64,000 nt of DNA from NCBI RefSeq assembly GCF_013364195.1, contig NZ_CP054918.1, forward strand, positions 2,283,001 through 2,347,000. The letters are read 5' to 3'. The stretch is from Streptomyces sp. NA04227. GTDB lineage: Bacteria > Actinomycetota > Actinomycetes > Streptomycetales > Streptomycetaceae. Below the pieces are notes generated by a model, which searched no databases, was not told the DNA's origin, and was given only the letters and a program-made list of their open reading frames with translations. Positions 1-9,324 of the stretch are shown here, piece by piece. Every line of letters starts with the position of its first letter. Position 1 is the stretch's first letter. The translations under genes were made by a program, and so were the position numbers.

Positions 1-1170
1 AGCCGTGCCGGTTCACGGCGCGGACCCTCGGCGGCCGGGAACTCCGCCGATGGGGGCGGCGCAGCGCTCGCAGGGACGGATCCGGGGACGCATGCGGGTA
101 CGGACCGGTCGGAGCAGGCGTACGCGGGCGGCTCGGGCGCAGGGGGCGCGGGGAGCACCGGGGACGCCGAAGACAGCGCGGGCGGCGCGCCCTTCGCCAG
201 CAGCGAGCCGCTCGTCGGCACGACCGCCGCGTCCGCGCGCGTACGGCCCCGCAAGCGCCGTACCGCGCTCCTGGCCGCCGTCGCCTCGGCGGCCGTCCTG
301 GGCATCGTCGTACTCACCGTGACGCTGCCGTCCGGGGACGACGGCGGCGGCGGCAAAGCCTCCGGCACCGTGGGCCCGACCGCCGACGACGGCATCGGGG
401 TCGGCACCGGCCCGGAGGGCCACGGACGGCCGTCCGGGTCGGCCTCGCCCTCCCCGTCCAAGAGCGGAAAAACGGACAAGGACAAGGACGAGGACAACGA
501 CAAGGACAAGCCCTCCGCCCCGGCGACGGAGGCCCCCGCCAACGGCGGCGGCGCCGACGACTCCACCGGCGGTGCGGCGGTCAACGTCGCCACCCGGCCC
601 TTCGTCTACGAGAGCCCGTGCAGCCAGCACTTCCTCGTCGACAGCGAGCCCGAACAGGTCGGCCCGCCCGCCACCGAGCCGAACGCGCCGCGCTGGGCCG
701 CCGCGTACGGCGCGGTCTCCTCCGGGGAGCAGCGGGTTGCCCTCACCGTGCAGGGCACCGGGAAGGACACCGTCGTCCTGGAGGCCCTGCACGTACGGAT
801 CCTCTCCAAGGGCGCCCCGCTCGCCTGGAACGACTACTCGATGGGCGTCGGCTGCGGCGGCAACGTCGACACCAAGGTGTTCGACGTCGACCTCGACAAC
901 GGCAGCCCCTCCGTCACCGTCAAGGGCGGTCAGCGCGACTTCCCGTACAAGGTGAGCGAGTCCGACCCCGAGGTCTTCTACGTCAACGCCCGCACCAAGG
1001 CGCACGACGTCCGCTGGGACCTCACCCTGGAGTGGTCCAGCGGCAACCGCCGGGGCACCGTCCACATCGACAACGCCGGGACGCCGTTCCGCACCAGCGC
1101 CAACTCCGGCCGCCCCGGCTACGACTACCCGTTGGGCGCGAGTGAATGGAGCGAGCGGGTGGACGGCTGA
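1..1170 (+). CDS. Membrane-anchored regulator-like protein, C-terminal part
   Basis: The reading frame is open from base 1 to the TGA at 1168-1170, so the start lies outside the window; 389 codons are visible. After a Gly/Ala/Ser-rich linker there is a basic stretch (RPRKRR) followed by one hydrophobic helix near visible residues 83-105. A charged Gly/Ser/Lys/Asp-rich linker follows, then a compact C-terminal domain of about 185 residues beginning near PCSQHFLVDSEPEQV. This layout resembles Streptomyces proteins with an N-terminal XRE-type HTH, one membrane helix and an extracytoplasmic sensor-like domain. The HTH itself is not visible here, so that assignment is an inference. The domain would lie outside the membrane. 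No catalytic motif is recognised. Confidence 0.6.
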   Translation, partial: SRAGSRRGPSAAGNSADGGGAALAGTDPGTHAGTDRSEQAYAGGSGAGGAGSTGDAEDSAGGAPFASSEPLVGTTAASARVRPRKRRTALLAAVASAAVLGIVVLTVTLPSGDDGGGGKASGTVGPTADDGIGVGTGPEGHGRPSGSASPSPSKSGKTDKDKDEDNDKDKPSAPATEAPANGGGADDSTGGAAVNVATRPFVYESPCSQHFLVDSEPEQVGPPATEPNAPRWAAAYGAVSSGEQRVALTVQGTGKDTVVLEALHVRILSKGAPLAWNDYSMGVGCGGNVDTKVFDVDLDNGSPSVTVKGGQRDFPYKVSESDPEVFYVNARTKAHDVRWDLTLEWSSGNRRGTVHIDNAGTPFRTSANSGRPGYDYPLGASEWSERVDG

Positions 1171-1224
1171 TCGGCAGCCCCCGGCCGCGTCCGCGAAGTC
1201 CCGCTCAGCTCACCACGCGGGCCC

Positions 1225-1325
1225 CGGCGCCTGGCACGCTCTCCCGAGCTCTTCCGGCTAGCCCTTCCGGCGAGCTCTTCCGGCAAGCACTTCCGTCAAG
1301 CCCTCCCGGCAGGGCCCCGGAGAGC
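1225..1325. repeat. Short degenerate CTTCCGGC repeats
   Basis: The spacer after the first gene holds several copies of a CTTCCGGC-like core (AGCTCTTCCGGC twice, CCCTTCCGGC, and the diverged CACTTCCGTC and CCCTCCCGGC) at about 16-18 bp spacing. No coding frame is convincing. It may be a decayed minisatellite. Confidence 0.4.
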
Positions 1326-1392
1326 ACGCGCCGGACGCCGCAGGGTCCGTCCTCTGGCGAACCGCACCCAGGCGCCCGCACCGGGGCACGCC

Positions 1393-1854
1393 CTACGCCA
1401 GCCACACCCCGTCACGCATGACGACCCGGCCGCGCAGCTCCGGCTCGCCGCGCCAGGCGCGGATCGTCCGCGGCGCGACGCACAGGTACACGAAGGGGGC
1501 CTCTTCCGTACGCGGATCCCAGCCGAACTTGCCCGCGAACGCGTCCGCCGGGCCCTTCGGCACCTCCGGCGCGGGATGACACTCCGCCTCCCCTTGCAGC
1601 AGCACCACATCGAAGGTGTCGGGCAGTGCCAGCCGTACGCGAGGTTCCGCTCGTACGTTGCGTGCGGTCGCGGAGTTCACGCCGGTGCACATCCACACCG
1701 CCTGCCCGTCCCACCGGAACCACAGCGGCACTTGATGCGGGCCGTGCTCGGGGTGGGACGTCGACAGCCATATGTCGCGCTCCGCGCCGAGCCGTTCCAG
1801 GGTGTCCCGCCTGCGCTCCGCCCCGTCGCGGCGGGTGATCTCCGTACTGTGCAT
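1393..1854 (-). CDS. PPOX-class flavin/F420-binding split-barrel protein
   Basis: 153 aa, one domain, the usual length for pyridoxamine 5'-phosphate oxidase-like split barrels. Residues 20-110 hold the family pattern: LSTSHPEHGPHQVPLWFRWD, then a strand ending VWMCTGVNSATARN and a third RVRLALPDTFDVVLLQGEAE. Such proteins bind FMN or F420 and reduce small substrates; which cofactor is used cannot be read from the sequence. The ATG at 1854 follows TAGGGT on the minus strand by 8 nt, so the mRNA may be leaderless. It is transcribed alone, convergent with the first gene. Confidence 0.72.
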   Translation of the reverse strand: MHSTEITRRDGAERRRDTLERLGAERDIWLSTSHPEHGPHQVPLWFRWDGQAVWMCTGVNSATARNVRAEPRVRLALPDTFDVVLLQGEAECHPAPEVPKGPADAFAGKFGWDPRTEEAPFVYLCVAPRTIRAWRGEPELRGRVVMRDGVWLA

Positions 1855-1959
1855 GGGCGCCGACCCTAGCCAGCGCGGGCGCCGCGCACATGGGGCGCGG
1901 GGCGTAGGCCCGGCGACGGACCGTCGCCCGAGCGGCCCGAAACTGCACCGTCCGCGGTC

Positions 1960-3111
1960 CTAGGCCGGGCGCCGCCCCCGGATCCGGCGCCGTTCCCCCT
2001 CGGGCGGCGCGGGGGCGTCGGCGAGGCGGATGACCTCGTCGTCGGGGCCCTCGCGGCCGGCCACCACCGGCTTGTCGGCGCGGGCCGCCTTGGCGCGGTA
2101 CTGGGCGGCGTCGGCGAGGCGGAACAGGCGCCGGGGGGAGCGGACCGCGCCCACCGGGTCGCCGGTGGAGGCCACTCCGCAGGCCACGCCCTCGCCGACG
2201 CCCAACTCGGCGGCCCTGCGGCACAGTTCGTCCGCGACCCGGACCACCTCGTCCGTCGCGGGGCCGACGGCGAGCAGGCAGAACTCGTCGCCGCCGAGGC
2301 GGCCCGCGAGGGTGCCGGGGAGCATCGCGCCGCACAGCGAGAGCAGCGAGCCGAAGCGTTCCAGGAGGCGGTCTCCGACCGCGTGGCCCTGGGTGTCGTT
2401 GACCTTCTTCAGACCGTTGAGGTCGCAGACGACGAGGCTGACCACGGAGCCGTGGGTGCGGTGCTCCTCGATGGCCTCGTCCAGCCGTCCGTCGACCGCG
2501 CGGCGGTTGGCCAGACCGGTGAGGGCGTCGGTGTAGGCGAGACGGCGGGCCTCCTCCAGGCGCTCGGTCTGGGCGATCCCGGCGGCGACCACGGCGGCGA
2601 GCACGGTCGCGAAGTCGGCGTCGGCCTGGTCGAAGACCGCCTCGCGCTGCGGACGCGCCACATACAGCTCGCCCCAGGCGCGGCCCCGCAGCACCACCGG
2701 GGCGACCACACAGCAGCCCCGGCCGCGGCGGCGCAGCGCCGCCACCCTCTGATGGCAGTACTCCGCCTCGGCCTCGCCCTCGGCAGGGCCGCGCACCGTC
2801 TCCACCCAGGCACTGGGCTCACCGCCGCCGACCCAGCGCTCGTGCAGGAACTCGGTGATCTCCGGGAACTGGTGGACGGGGTAGACCTCCGCCTCCGGGT
2901 ACTCCTCCTCGCCCTCGGCGCGCTCGCCGACGTTGACCAGGACCCGCAGCCTGCCCAGCTCGCGCTCCCAGACCGACAGCGCGGCGAAGCTGCCGTCCAG
3001 TCCCCGGCAGGCCCCGCTCGCGGCCGCCTTCCAGGACTCACGGGGCGTACGCGCCGCCGCCATCGCCTGCGCCAGTGACACCACGGCCCGGAGCCGCTTA
3101 TCCTCCACCAT
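1960..3111 (-). CDS. GAF-GGDEF diguanylate cyclase
   Basis: 383 aa. Residues 10-165 look like a GAF sensor domain. A short helical linker leads into a GGDEF domain starting near ALTGLANRRAVDGRL. The metal/substrate motif CDLNGLKKVNDTQGHAVGD and an intact RLGGDEF signature are present, so the protein should make cyclic di-GMP from two GTP. The product-inhibition I-site (RxxD five residues before GGDEF) is not present; those positions read LPGT. In Streptomyces c-di-GMP controls BldD and development. The match in layout and neighbourhood is to SCO4931 of S. coelicolor (from memory). The ATG at 3111 is 6 nt after TAACCT, suggesting a leaderless mRNA, although GGAG 2 nt before the ATG is also seen. 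Confidence 0.85.
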   Translation of the reverse strand: MVEDKRLRAVVSLAQAMAAARTPRESWKAAASGACRGLDGSFAALSVWERELGRLRVLVNVGERAEGEEEYPEAEVYPVHQFPEITEFLHERWVGGGEPSAWVETVRGPAEGEAEAEYCHQRVAALRRRGRGCCVVAPVVLRGRAWGELYVARPQREAVFDQADADFATVLAAVVAAGIAQTERLEEARRLAYTDALTGLANRRAVDGRLDEAIEEHRTHGSVVSLVVCDLNGLKKVNDTQGHAVGDRLLERFGSLLSLCGAMLPGTLAGRLGGDEFCLLAVGPATDEVVRVADELCRRAAELGVGEGVACGVASTGDPVGAVRSPRRLFRLADAAQYRAKAARADKPVVAGREGPDDEVIRLADAPAPPEGERRRIRGRRPA

Positions 3112-3222
3112 TGCTCCAGGTTAGGAAGATTTACGGCAAATGGGAGGTCCGGTACGGCGAACAGGGCGCATCCGGCACTTCTCGCGCATCCGGGGCCCGG
3201 CCGACCGACCGTTCCGGCAGCG

Positions 3223-3258
3223 GCACCCGGGCCCGGAGCGAACGGCTCCGGCCCGTGC
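3223..3258 (-). terminator. Hairpin downstream of enoyl-CoA hydratase gene
   Basis: Inverted repeat built from CGGGCCcGGAGC and GCTCCGGCCCG, with one bulged base and a short loop, between the 3' end of the hydratase gene and the start of the GGDEF gene. No U-tract is present, as is usual in Streptomyces. Confidence 0.55.
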
Positions 3259-3270
3259 GCCACCTCTCGA

Positions 3271-4074
3271 CTACTCCCCCGGCCAGTTCGGTGAACGCTT
3301 CTCGTTGAACGCGGCCACCCCCTCCGCACGGTCGCCCGAGAAGGCCGTGGCCCGCCAGGCCGCGTCCTCGATCTCCAGTGCGCTCGGCAGGTCCAGGCCG
3401 TTGCCGAGCCGCAGGGCCTTCTTCGCGTTGCGCAGGCCGACGGGAGAGTTGGCCGCCATCCGCGCGCCCATGGCCAGCGCCTCCTCGCGGTCGGCGCCCT
3501 CCTCGACCAGGAAGTCGACCATGCCCAGCTCACGGGCCTCGGCGGCGGCCACCTTGCGCGCGGAGAAGATCAGCTCGGCGGCGCGGGCCGAGCCCACCCG
3601 GCGCGGCAGCAACTGCGTACCACCACCGCCGGGGATGACCCCGACCGAGACCTCGGGCAGGCCGACCAGGGCGGTGCTGTCGGCCACGATCAGGTCGCAG
3701 GCCAGCGCGAGCTCGTAGCCGCCGCCGAGCGCGAAGCCGTGCACCGCGGCGAGGGTCGGCTGCGGCAGTTCCAGTACGCCCGTGTAGGCGCGGCGGGCCA
3801 GCGGGCGCTGGCGGACCAGGTCGGCGTCGCTGAAGGAGTTGCGCTCCTTGAGGTCGGCACCGACGCAGAAGGCGCGCTCGTGCGTGGACGTGAGGACCAC
3901 GACCCGCGCCGCACGGTCGGCCGCGAGTGCCGCGCACGCCTCGCCGATCGAGGCCGCCATCGCACTGGAGACGGCGTTCATGGCCTTGGGGCGGTCGAGC
4001 ACCAGCTCGGCCACATGGGGGTGCACCTCGTGCCGCCGGACCGCCACGAACTCCCCGTACCGCTGTTCCTCCAC
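3271..4074 (-). CDS. Enoyl-CoA hydratase/isomerase family protein
   Basis: 267 aa, full length for a crotonase. The oxyanion-hole segments are present (GADLKERNSF and HGFALGGGYELALACD). Both catalytic glutamates of true enoyl-CoA hydratases can be placed, in GGGYE and in GLPEVSVGVIPGGGGTQ, so hydration of 2-enoyl-CoA in beta-oxidation or amino-acid catabolism is likely. The acyl chain specificity is unknown. It is on the same strand as the GGDEF gene but separated from it by a hairpin, so probably a separate unit. The ATG at 4074 opens the conserved N-terminus (EFVAVRRHEVHPHVAELVLDRP). Confidence 0.88.
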   Translation of the reverse strand: MEEQRYGEFVAVRRHEVHPHVAELVLDRPKAMNAVSSAMAASIGEACAALAADRAARVVVLTSTHERAFCVGADLKERNSFSDADLVRQRPLARRAYTGVLELPQPTLAAVHGFALGGGYELALACDLIVADSTALVGLPEVSVGVIPGGGGTQLLPRRVGSARAAELIFSARKVAAAEARELGMVDFLVEEGADREEALAMGARMAANSPVGLRNAKKALRLGNGLDLPSALEIEDAAWRATAFSGDRAEGVAAFNEKRSPNWPGE

Positions 4075-4204
4075 GAATTCCTCCGCTGCGAATTCCGCGC
4101 CGCGCCGGAGGGCTTGTGGCCTGGGCAGCGCCGCGTTGTTAACGGTCGTTACCGCTGGATCATGTCAGCTGCCCGGCCCACGTGAAAGGCCTCGAAGGGG
4201 GACC

Positions 4205-4365
4205 ACCGATCCCCGGCGCGTCCGGCAATCACGCACGCCCGCCCAGCACCACGCACACCCCGCACGCGCCCGCGTCCGTACCACGCACCTCACGCCCGCC
4301 CCGCACCACGCACGCCCGCACCTCACGCACGCACGCGACCGCGCCCCCGCACCCGCCCGCCTCGG
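4205..4365. repeat. CACGC/CGCCC low-complexity tract
   Basis: About 160 bp made mostly of iterated CACGCACGCCCGC, CACCACGCAC and CCTCACGC words between the hydratase gene and the cyclase gene. No gene is supported. It lies just downstream of the cyclase stop (minus strand) and upstream of the hydratase start. Confidence 0.6.
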
Positions 4366-4366
4366 C

Positions 4367-5677
4367 TCAACTCCGCCGAGTGAGCAACCACGGCTCCACA
4401 ACCCCCAGTCCACGCACCGGCCGCTGCCACATCGGCTGAAGAGCGAAGCGGTACTCCGGAGGTTCCTCGCCCTCCTTCTCGGCGGCGGCCGCCGCCTCGG
4501 CGGCCTCGGCCTCCGAGGCGGGGGCGAGTGCGGTGCGGGTGAGTTCCTGCGCGAAGGCGCTGTCGACCAGGACGGCGTCGCGCGGGGCGATGGACGTCAG
4601 ACGGCTGGCGAGGTTCACCGTGGTGCCGAAGACGTCGCCCATGCGGGTCGTGACGGTGCCGAAGGCGATGCCCACCCGCAGCTCCGGCATGCTCTCGTCG
4701 TAGGCCATCGTCTCGATGAGCAGCAGCGCGATCTCGGCGGCCGTACCGGCGTCGTCGGCGCAGTAGAGGACCTCGTCGCCGAGGGTCTTGATCAGGCGGC
4801 CGCCACGGGCGGCGACCAGGTCGGCGGCGGTGGTCTCGAAGGCCTCGACCAGTTCGCCGAGTTCCTCCTCCTCCATGCGCCGGGTGAGCCGGGTGAAGCC
4901 GACCAGGTCCGCGAAGCCGACCGCCAGGCGGCGGTCCACCATCTCCTCGTCGTCCCCGGCCTGCACCACGCGGCCGGTGGCGGCGGCCAGTTGGCGGCGC
5001 CAGACGTAGACGAGGAACTCCTCCAGCTCCGGCAGCAGGAGTTCGACCAGAGGATAGGTGACCTCGGTACGGGTCATGCCGGGCTCGGGCGGTTCGGTCA
5101 GGCCCTCCAGGAAGGAGTCGATCTGCCACTCCGCGAGCCGGGCCGTGGTCTGGCCGGTGGAACGGGCCACCTGGATGGCCATCGCCTCGCTGAGCAGGCC
5201 CGCCTCCACCAGACCCGCGAGCCTGCGCAGCGCGAGCACGTCCGCCTCGGTGAGCGCCTTGGCCTGGCCGATGTCGGCGAAGCCCATGGCGCGCCAGAAC
5301 CGTGAGGCCAGGTCCATGGAGACGCCCGCGGTCCGGGCCGCCTGGAAGGGCGTGTACCGGCGCTCGGCGCCCAGGATCAGACCCTCCAGGCGCAGCGCGA
5401 GCGGGTTCTCCTCGGGCGGCTTGACGGCGGCCTCGCCCGAGGAGTCGGCCGCGTCGCCGGACCGGCCGGGCTTCGCCGCGGGGGCGGGTTCCGCGGGGAC
5501 CGGCGGGCCGTGACCGGCCGGTCCGCTCCCGCTGGCGGGGTCGCCCGGCTCGGACGCGGCGCCCTCGGCGCCCGGCCCGCCCTCGTCGGCGGACCGTGCG
5601 GACTGCTCGGGCTGCGCGGAGCGCACCGGAGGGGATGCCGCGCCGGAGCCCGTGGAGCCCGTGTCGTCGACGCTCAC
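4367..5677 (-). CDS. cya: Class III adenylate cyclase with Rv1264-type regulatory domain
   Basis: 436 aa. Residues 1-85 are an acidic, Pro/Gly-rich disordered tail. Residues 85-220 ([20 protein letters not shown]... to YVWRRQLAA) resemble the all-helical regulatory domain of the pH-sensing mycobacterial cyclase Rv1264. Residues 225-410 are the catalytic domain. The two metal aspartates are seen in [12 protein letters not shown] and KTLGDEVLY, the adenine-selecting Lys in IKTLGDE, and the transition-state Asn/Arg in [10 protein letters not shown], so it should form cAMP from ATP. No membrane helix is present. Gene order next to birA and pccB matches S. coelicolor SCO4928, the cyclase needed for germination and aerial growth. 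The start is GTG with GGAAGG about 9 nt upstream. Confidence 0.9.
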   Translation of the reverse strand: MSVDDTGSTGSGAASPPVRSAQPEQSARSADEGGPGAEGAASEPGDPASGSGPAGHGPPVPAEPAPAAKPGRSGDAADSSGEAAVKPPEENPLALRLEGLILGAERRYTPFQAARTAGVSMDLASRFWRAMGFADIGQAKALTEADVLALRRLAGLVEAGLLSEAMAIQVARSTGQTTARLAEWQIDSFLEGLTEPPEPGMTRTEVTYPLVELLLPELEEFLVYVWRRQLAAATGRVVQAGDDEEMVDRRLAVGFADLVGFTRLTRRMEEEELGELVEAFETTAADLVAARGGRLIKTLGDEVLYCADDAGTAAEIALLLIETMAYDESMPELRVGIAFGTVTTRMGDVFGTTVNLASRLTSIAPRDAVLVDSAFAQELTRTALAPASEAEAAEAAAAAEKEGEEPPEYRFALQPMWQRPVRGLGVVEPWLLTRRS

Positions 5678-5849
5678 GCCTGCTGCCCTTCCGATCGGCC
5701 GCGGTCAGTGTACAAGTGGAACCCCAGTTTATGAGATCCAGCTCACGAGGGCGGCCCGGGCGCCCGGGCCGCACGCCTCACGCGGAGTCGGCGCCCGGCC
5801 GGGGCCGATGCTCCCGCGACACGGAAGACTACGGCAGATGTGCGATGGC

Positions 5850-6731
5850 TCACTCCCGCGGAGCGGGCCCCGCCGCCTTCAGATGCACGATGTCCCCGGC
5901 GGCCACCGGCTCCTGCACGCCCTCCTCGGTGGCGAGCACCAGACGCCCGTCGCCGTCGATGGCGACCGCCTCGCCGATGATCTCGCCGCCACCGGGCAGT
6001 TCGGCCCGCACCCGGCGGCCGAGGGTGGCGCAGCCCGCGGCGTACGTCTCCTGGATGCCGGAGACCGCCGGATCGCCGCCCGCCTCGCGCCAGTCCCCGT
6101 ACCACTGCTCCAGGGAGCGCAGGATCGCGCGCAGCAGGATGTCGCGGTCGGCGTTCTTGGCGCCCGCGAGGGCCAGCGAACCGGCGCCGGGGACCGGGAG
6201 TTCGTCCGTGCGCAGGCTCACATTGAGGCCGATGCCGATGACCACGGCGCCGGTACCGGCGCGTTCGGCGAGGATGCCGCCCGTCTTGCGCTCCTCCGAG
6301 CCGACAGTGACCAGGAGGTCGTTGGGCCACTTGAGTGCCGTGTCCACGCCCGCCTCGCGGGACAGGGCGGTGGCGGTGGCGACCCCGGCGAGCAGCGGCA
6401 GCCAGCCCCAGCGCTCCACCGGTACGGCGTCGCCGGGGCGCAGCAGGACCGAGAAGAACAGGCCACTGCGCGCCGGGGCGCTCCAACGGCGCTCCAGACG
6501 GCCGCGGCCGGCGTTCTGCTCCTCGGCGACGAGCACCGTGCCCTCGTCCAGGGCGTCGGCGGCCGAGGTGAGATCGGTGTTGGTGGAGCCGGTGCTGGGC
6601 ACGACCTCCAGAGAGGTCCACAGCGATCCGGAACGGATCAGCGCGCGGCGCAACGAGGCGGCGTCGAGGGGCGGACGGTCCAGGTCGGACCAGCGGCTCC
6701 CCGAATCCCCTTGGGCATTTTCATGCGTCAT
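5850..6731 (-). CDS. birA: Biotin-[acetyl-CoA-carboxylase] ligase
   Basis: 293 aa from the ATG at 6731, the normal size for a BirA without an N-terminal DNA-binding domain; longer upstream frames lack conservation. It makes biotinyl-AMP and transfers biotin to the carrier-domain lysine of carboxylases. Visible motifs are the substrate segment [10 protein letters not shown], the biotin/ATP loop [19 protein letters not shown] and GIGLNVSLR. It is divergent from pccB across 166 bp. Its targets in this window are the biotin domains of AccA2 (Lys about 555) and AccA1 (Lys about 604). Lack of an HTH domain means it is not itself a repressor. Confidence 0.92.
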   Translation of the reverse strand: MTHENAQGDSGSRWSDLDRPPLDAASLRRALIRSGSLWTSLEVVPSTGSTNTDLTSAADALDEGTVLVAEEQNAGRGRLERRWSAPARSGLFFSVLLRPGDAVPVERWGWLPLLAGVATATALSREAGVDTALKWPNDLLVTVGSEERKTGGILAERAGTGAVVIGIGLNVSLRTDELPVPGAGSLALAGAKNADRDILLRAILRSLEQWYGDWREAGGDPAVSGIQETYAAGCATLGRRVRAELPGGGEIIGEAVAIDGDGRLVLATEEGVQEPVAAGDIVHLKAAGPAPRE

Positions 6732-6897
6732 GCAAGCCAGCGTAGGTGTGGTCAACGCCGCACTGCCGAACCGTATTCGCGCCGATACGCTACGACCCAG
6801 TAACCGTTGGTCCACTCGCATGACCCCCCACAACGCTCCGACCACCGTGACAAGTCCCCCCGAACGTCCCCATGAGCAGGCAGGGAGCCGCAGCCCG

Positions 6898-8493
6898 ATG
6901 TCCGAGCCCCAAGAGCCGCAGATCGACATTCACACCACCGCAGGCAAGCTCGCCGACCTGCAGCGGCGTATCGAGGAGGCGACACACGCCGGCTCGGCAC
7001 GCGCGGTGGAGAAGCAGCACGCCAAGGGCAAGCTGACAGCGCGTGAGCGGATCGGCCTGCTCCTCGACGAGGATTCCTTCGTCGAGCTGGACGAGTTCGC
7101 GCAGCACCGTTCGACCAACTTCGGGCTGGAGAAGAACCGCCCGTACGGAGACGGTGTGGTCACCGGATACGGCACCGTCGACGGCCGCCCGGTCGCGGTG
7201 TTCTCGCAGGACTTCACGGTCTTCGGCGGTGCGCTCGGCGAGGTGTTCGGGCAGAAGATCGTCAAGGTCATGGACTTCGCGCTGAAGACCGGCTGCCCGG
7301 TCATCGGCATCAACGACTCCGGCGGCGCCCGTATCCAGGAGGGCGTGAGCGCGCTCGGCCTGTACGGCGAGATCTTCCGGCGCAACACGCTGGCCTCCGG
7401 TGTGATCCCGCAGATCAGCCTGGTCGTCGGCCCCTGTGCGGGCGGCGCGGTCTACTCCCCCGCCATCACCGACTTCACGATCATGGTCGACCAGACCTCG
7501 CACATGTTCATCACCGGTCCGGACGTCATCAAGACGGTCACCGGTGAGGACGTCGGCTTCGAGGAGCTCGGCGGCGCCCGTACCCACAACGCGACCTCCG
7601 GTGTGGCGCACCACATGGCGGGCGACGAGAAGGACGCGATCGAGTACGTCAAGACGCTGCTGTCCTACCTGCCGTCGAACAACCTGAGCGAGGCGCCCTC
7701 CTTCCCCGAGGAGGCCGACCTCGCCCTCACCGACGAGGACCGCGAGCTCGACACGATCATCCCGGACAGCGCGAACCAGCCGTACAACATCGTCTCGGTG
7801 GTCGAACACGTCCTGGACGACGGCGAGTTCTTCGAGACGCAGGCGCTGTTCGCGCCGAACATCGTCACCGGGTTCGGCCGTATCGAGGGCCATCCGGTGG
7901 GTGTCGTCGCCAACCAGCCGATGCAGTTCGCCGGTTGCCTGGACATCGACGCCTCCGAGAAGGCCGCGCGCTTCGTGCGCACCTGCGACGCCTTCAACAT
8001 CCCGGTGCTCACCTTCGTCGACGTCCCCGGCTTCCTGCCGGGCGTCGAGCAGGAGCACACCGGCATCATCCGCCGCGGCGCCAAGCTGATCTACGCCTAC
8101 GCCGAGGCCACCGTCCCGCTGATCACGGTCATCACCCGCAAGGCCTTCGGCGGCGCCTACGACGTGATGGGCTCCAAGCACCTCGGCGCGGACCTCAACC
8201 TGGCCTGGCCGACCGCCCAGATCGCCGTCATGGGCGCCCAGGGCGCGGTCAACATCCTGCACCGCCGCACCCTCGCCGCAGCGAGCGACGAGGAGCGCGA
8301 GGACCTGCGCGCCCAGCTCATCCGCGAGTACGAGGACACGCTGCTCAACCCGTACACGGCGGCCGAGCGCGGTTACATCGACGCGGTGATCATGCCGTCC
8401 GACACCCGTTCCCACCTCGTCCGCGGCCTGCGCCAGCTGCGCAGCAAGCGCGAGTCCCTGCCGCCGAAGAAGCACGGCAACATCCCGCTGTAG
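6898..8493 (+). CDS. pccB: Propionyl/acetyl-CoA carboxylase beta subunit
   Basis: 531 aa carboxyltransferase, two crotonase-like halves. The N half holds the acyl-CoA oxyanion hole region around [13 protein letters not shown] and [14 protein letters not shown]. The C half holds [25 protein letters not shown] and [19 protein letters not shown]. It moves the carboxyl group from carboxybiotin on AccA2 to propionyl-CoA (or acetyl-CoA), giving (2S)-methylmalonyl-CoA for fatty acid, mycolate-like and polyketide synthesis. The ATG at 6898 is chosen because homology starts at [21 protein letters not shown] and AGGGAG-like sequence lies upstream. pccE follows after 30 bp, as in S. coelicolor SCO4926-SCO4925. 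Confidence 0.93.
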   Translation: MSEPQEPQIDIHTTAGKLADLQRRIEEATHAGSARAVEKQHAKGKLTARERIGLLLDEDSFVELDEFAQHRSTNFGLEKNRPYGDGVVTGYGTVDGRPVAVFSQDFTVFGGALGEVFGQKIVKVMDFALKTGCPVIGINDSGGARIQEGVSALGLYGEIFRRNTLASGVIPQISLVVGPCAGGAVYSPAITDFTIMVDQTSHMFITGPDVIKTVTGEDVGFEELGGARTHNATSGVAHHMAGDEKDAIEYVKTLLSYLPSNNLSEAPSFPEEADLALTDEDRELDTIIPDSANQPYNIVSVVEHVLDDGEFFETQALFAPNIVTGFGRIEGHPVGVVANQPMQFAGCLDIDASEKAARFVRTCDAFNIPVLTFVDVPGFLPGVEQEHTGIIRRGAKLIYAYAEATVPLITVITRKAFGGAYDVMGSKHLGADLNLAWPTAQIAVMGAQGAVNILHRRTLAAASDEEREDLRAQLIREYEDTLLNPYTAAERGYIDAVIMPSDTRSHLVRGLRQLRSKRESLPPKKHGNIPL

Positions 8494-8523
8494 GACGACC
8501 GCACGGAACCGCAAGGAGCCCTC

Positions 8524-8730
8524 ATGATCAAGGTTGTCCGGGGCAACCCCACCCCCGAGGAACTGGCCGCCGCGCTCGCGGTGGTACGCGCCCGCGCCGC
8601 CGCCGCGTCGAGCCTGCCGGGCGACGGTCCGGCACTGCCGGAGGCCTGGGCGGACCCGGCGCGGCTCGCGGTGCGCAAGGTGCCCGCACCGGGCCCGAAG
8701 TCCTGGGGCCGCACCTTCTGGCCCTCCTGA
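8524..8730 (+). CDS. pccE: Acyl-CoA carboxylase epsilon subunit
   Basis: 68 aa. It starts with IKVVRGNPTPEELAAALAVV and ends SWGRTFWPS; the N-terminal RGNPTPEELAAL-like helix and the terminal Trp-containing tail are diagnostic for actinobacterial epsilon subunits. These bridge the alpha and beta subunits and raise the activity of the AccA-PccB complex. The gene is 30 bp downstream of pccB with AAGGAG before the ATG, so co-transcription is expected. Small genes like this are often missed. Confidence 0.9.
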   Translation: MIKVVRGNPTPEELAAALAVVRARAAAASSLPGDGPALPEAWADPARLAVRKVPAPGPKSWGRTFWPS

Positions 8731-8732
8731 GG

Positions 8733-8805
8733 CACGCGCCTCCCGAGGCACGTCCCCGACGAGGCACGTCCCTGACGAGGCACAGCACAACCGAGGCACA
8801 GCGCT
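8733..8805 (+). repeat. GAGGCAC iterated repeats after pccE
   Basis: At least five GAGGCAC words (some inside CGAGGCACGTCCC units) occur directly after the pccE stop. They look like a small diverged tandem array in the 3' untranslated region. The rest of 8731-9049 holds no supported gene apart from the palindrome at 8999. Confidence 0.5.
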
Positions 8806-8998
8806 GCCCCTGTACGCCCTGCGGGCGCCGTCGCACTGCGCGACGGCGCCCGCGGTGCGTCCGGGGTGCGTCGTGGGTGCGTCCGGGGTGCCTGCGACCG
8901 GCCATCCCTGCTGCCTCCGACCGGCGTCCCGGCTGCCTCCGGTCAACGCCCGGCCACGACGCCGTACGTTCATCCGCAGGACACCGGACCGTGCGTAT

Positions 8999-9014
8999 TG
9001 AGTACGCGTACTCA
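8999..9014. promoter_or_regulatory. Perfect 16-bp palindrome, candidate operator
   Basis: TGAGTACGCGTACTCA is a perfect dyad placed 35 bp before the ATG of the 42-aa membrane gene. A CAGGAT element at 9037-9042, 7 nt before that ATG, could be its -10, which would put the palindrome at or just upstream of the -35 region. The binding protein is unknown. Confidence 0.5.
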
Positions 9015-9049
9015 GGCGTCGCGGCGGCCCGGACGGCAGGATCGTTCGC

Positions 9050-9178
9050 ATGTTGTGGTCCGACCCCGAGAACCAGCCCGACCGGCAACTGCGCGAGATG
9101 CAGTCAATGCTGCGGCGGGCCTCGTTCGTGCTGCCCGTCGCCGTCATGCTGGCGCTGCTGTTCCTCGGCTTCCGCTGA
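9050..9178 (+). CDS. 42-aa single-span membrane protein
   Basis: A short ORF: ATG at 9050, TGA at 9176-9178. The N-terminal 25 residues are polar (LWSDPENQPDRQLREMQSML), then one hydrophobic helix (ASFVLPVAVMLALLFLGF) reaches the C-terminus with one final Arg. Coding use is plausible (GC-rich third positions) and its place between pccE and maf matches a small gene in other Streptomyces. It would be a bitopic inner-membrane peptide with its charged part probably cytoplasmic. No function is known. A -10-like CAGGAT lies 7 nt before the ATG, so it may be leaderless. Confidence 0.6.
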   Translation: MLWSDPENQPDRQLREMQSMLRRASFVLPVAVMLALLFLGFR

Positions 9179-9324
9179 GCGGGCCGGGCGTACGGGAGCG
9201 CCGCGCGAGCCGTACGAGGGCCGCACAAGGGCCGTACGGCGCTCCGTGACAGCCCCGAGCAGGCCGTGCGTGCCCCTCGCGGCACCCCGTCGCGCCGCCA
9301 CCGGGCTCGTCTACCCTGACCCCC

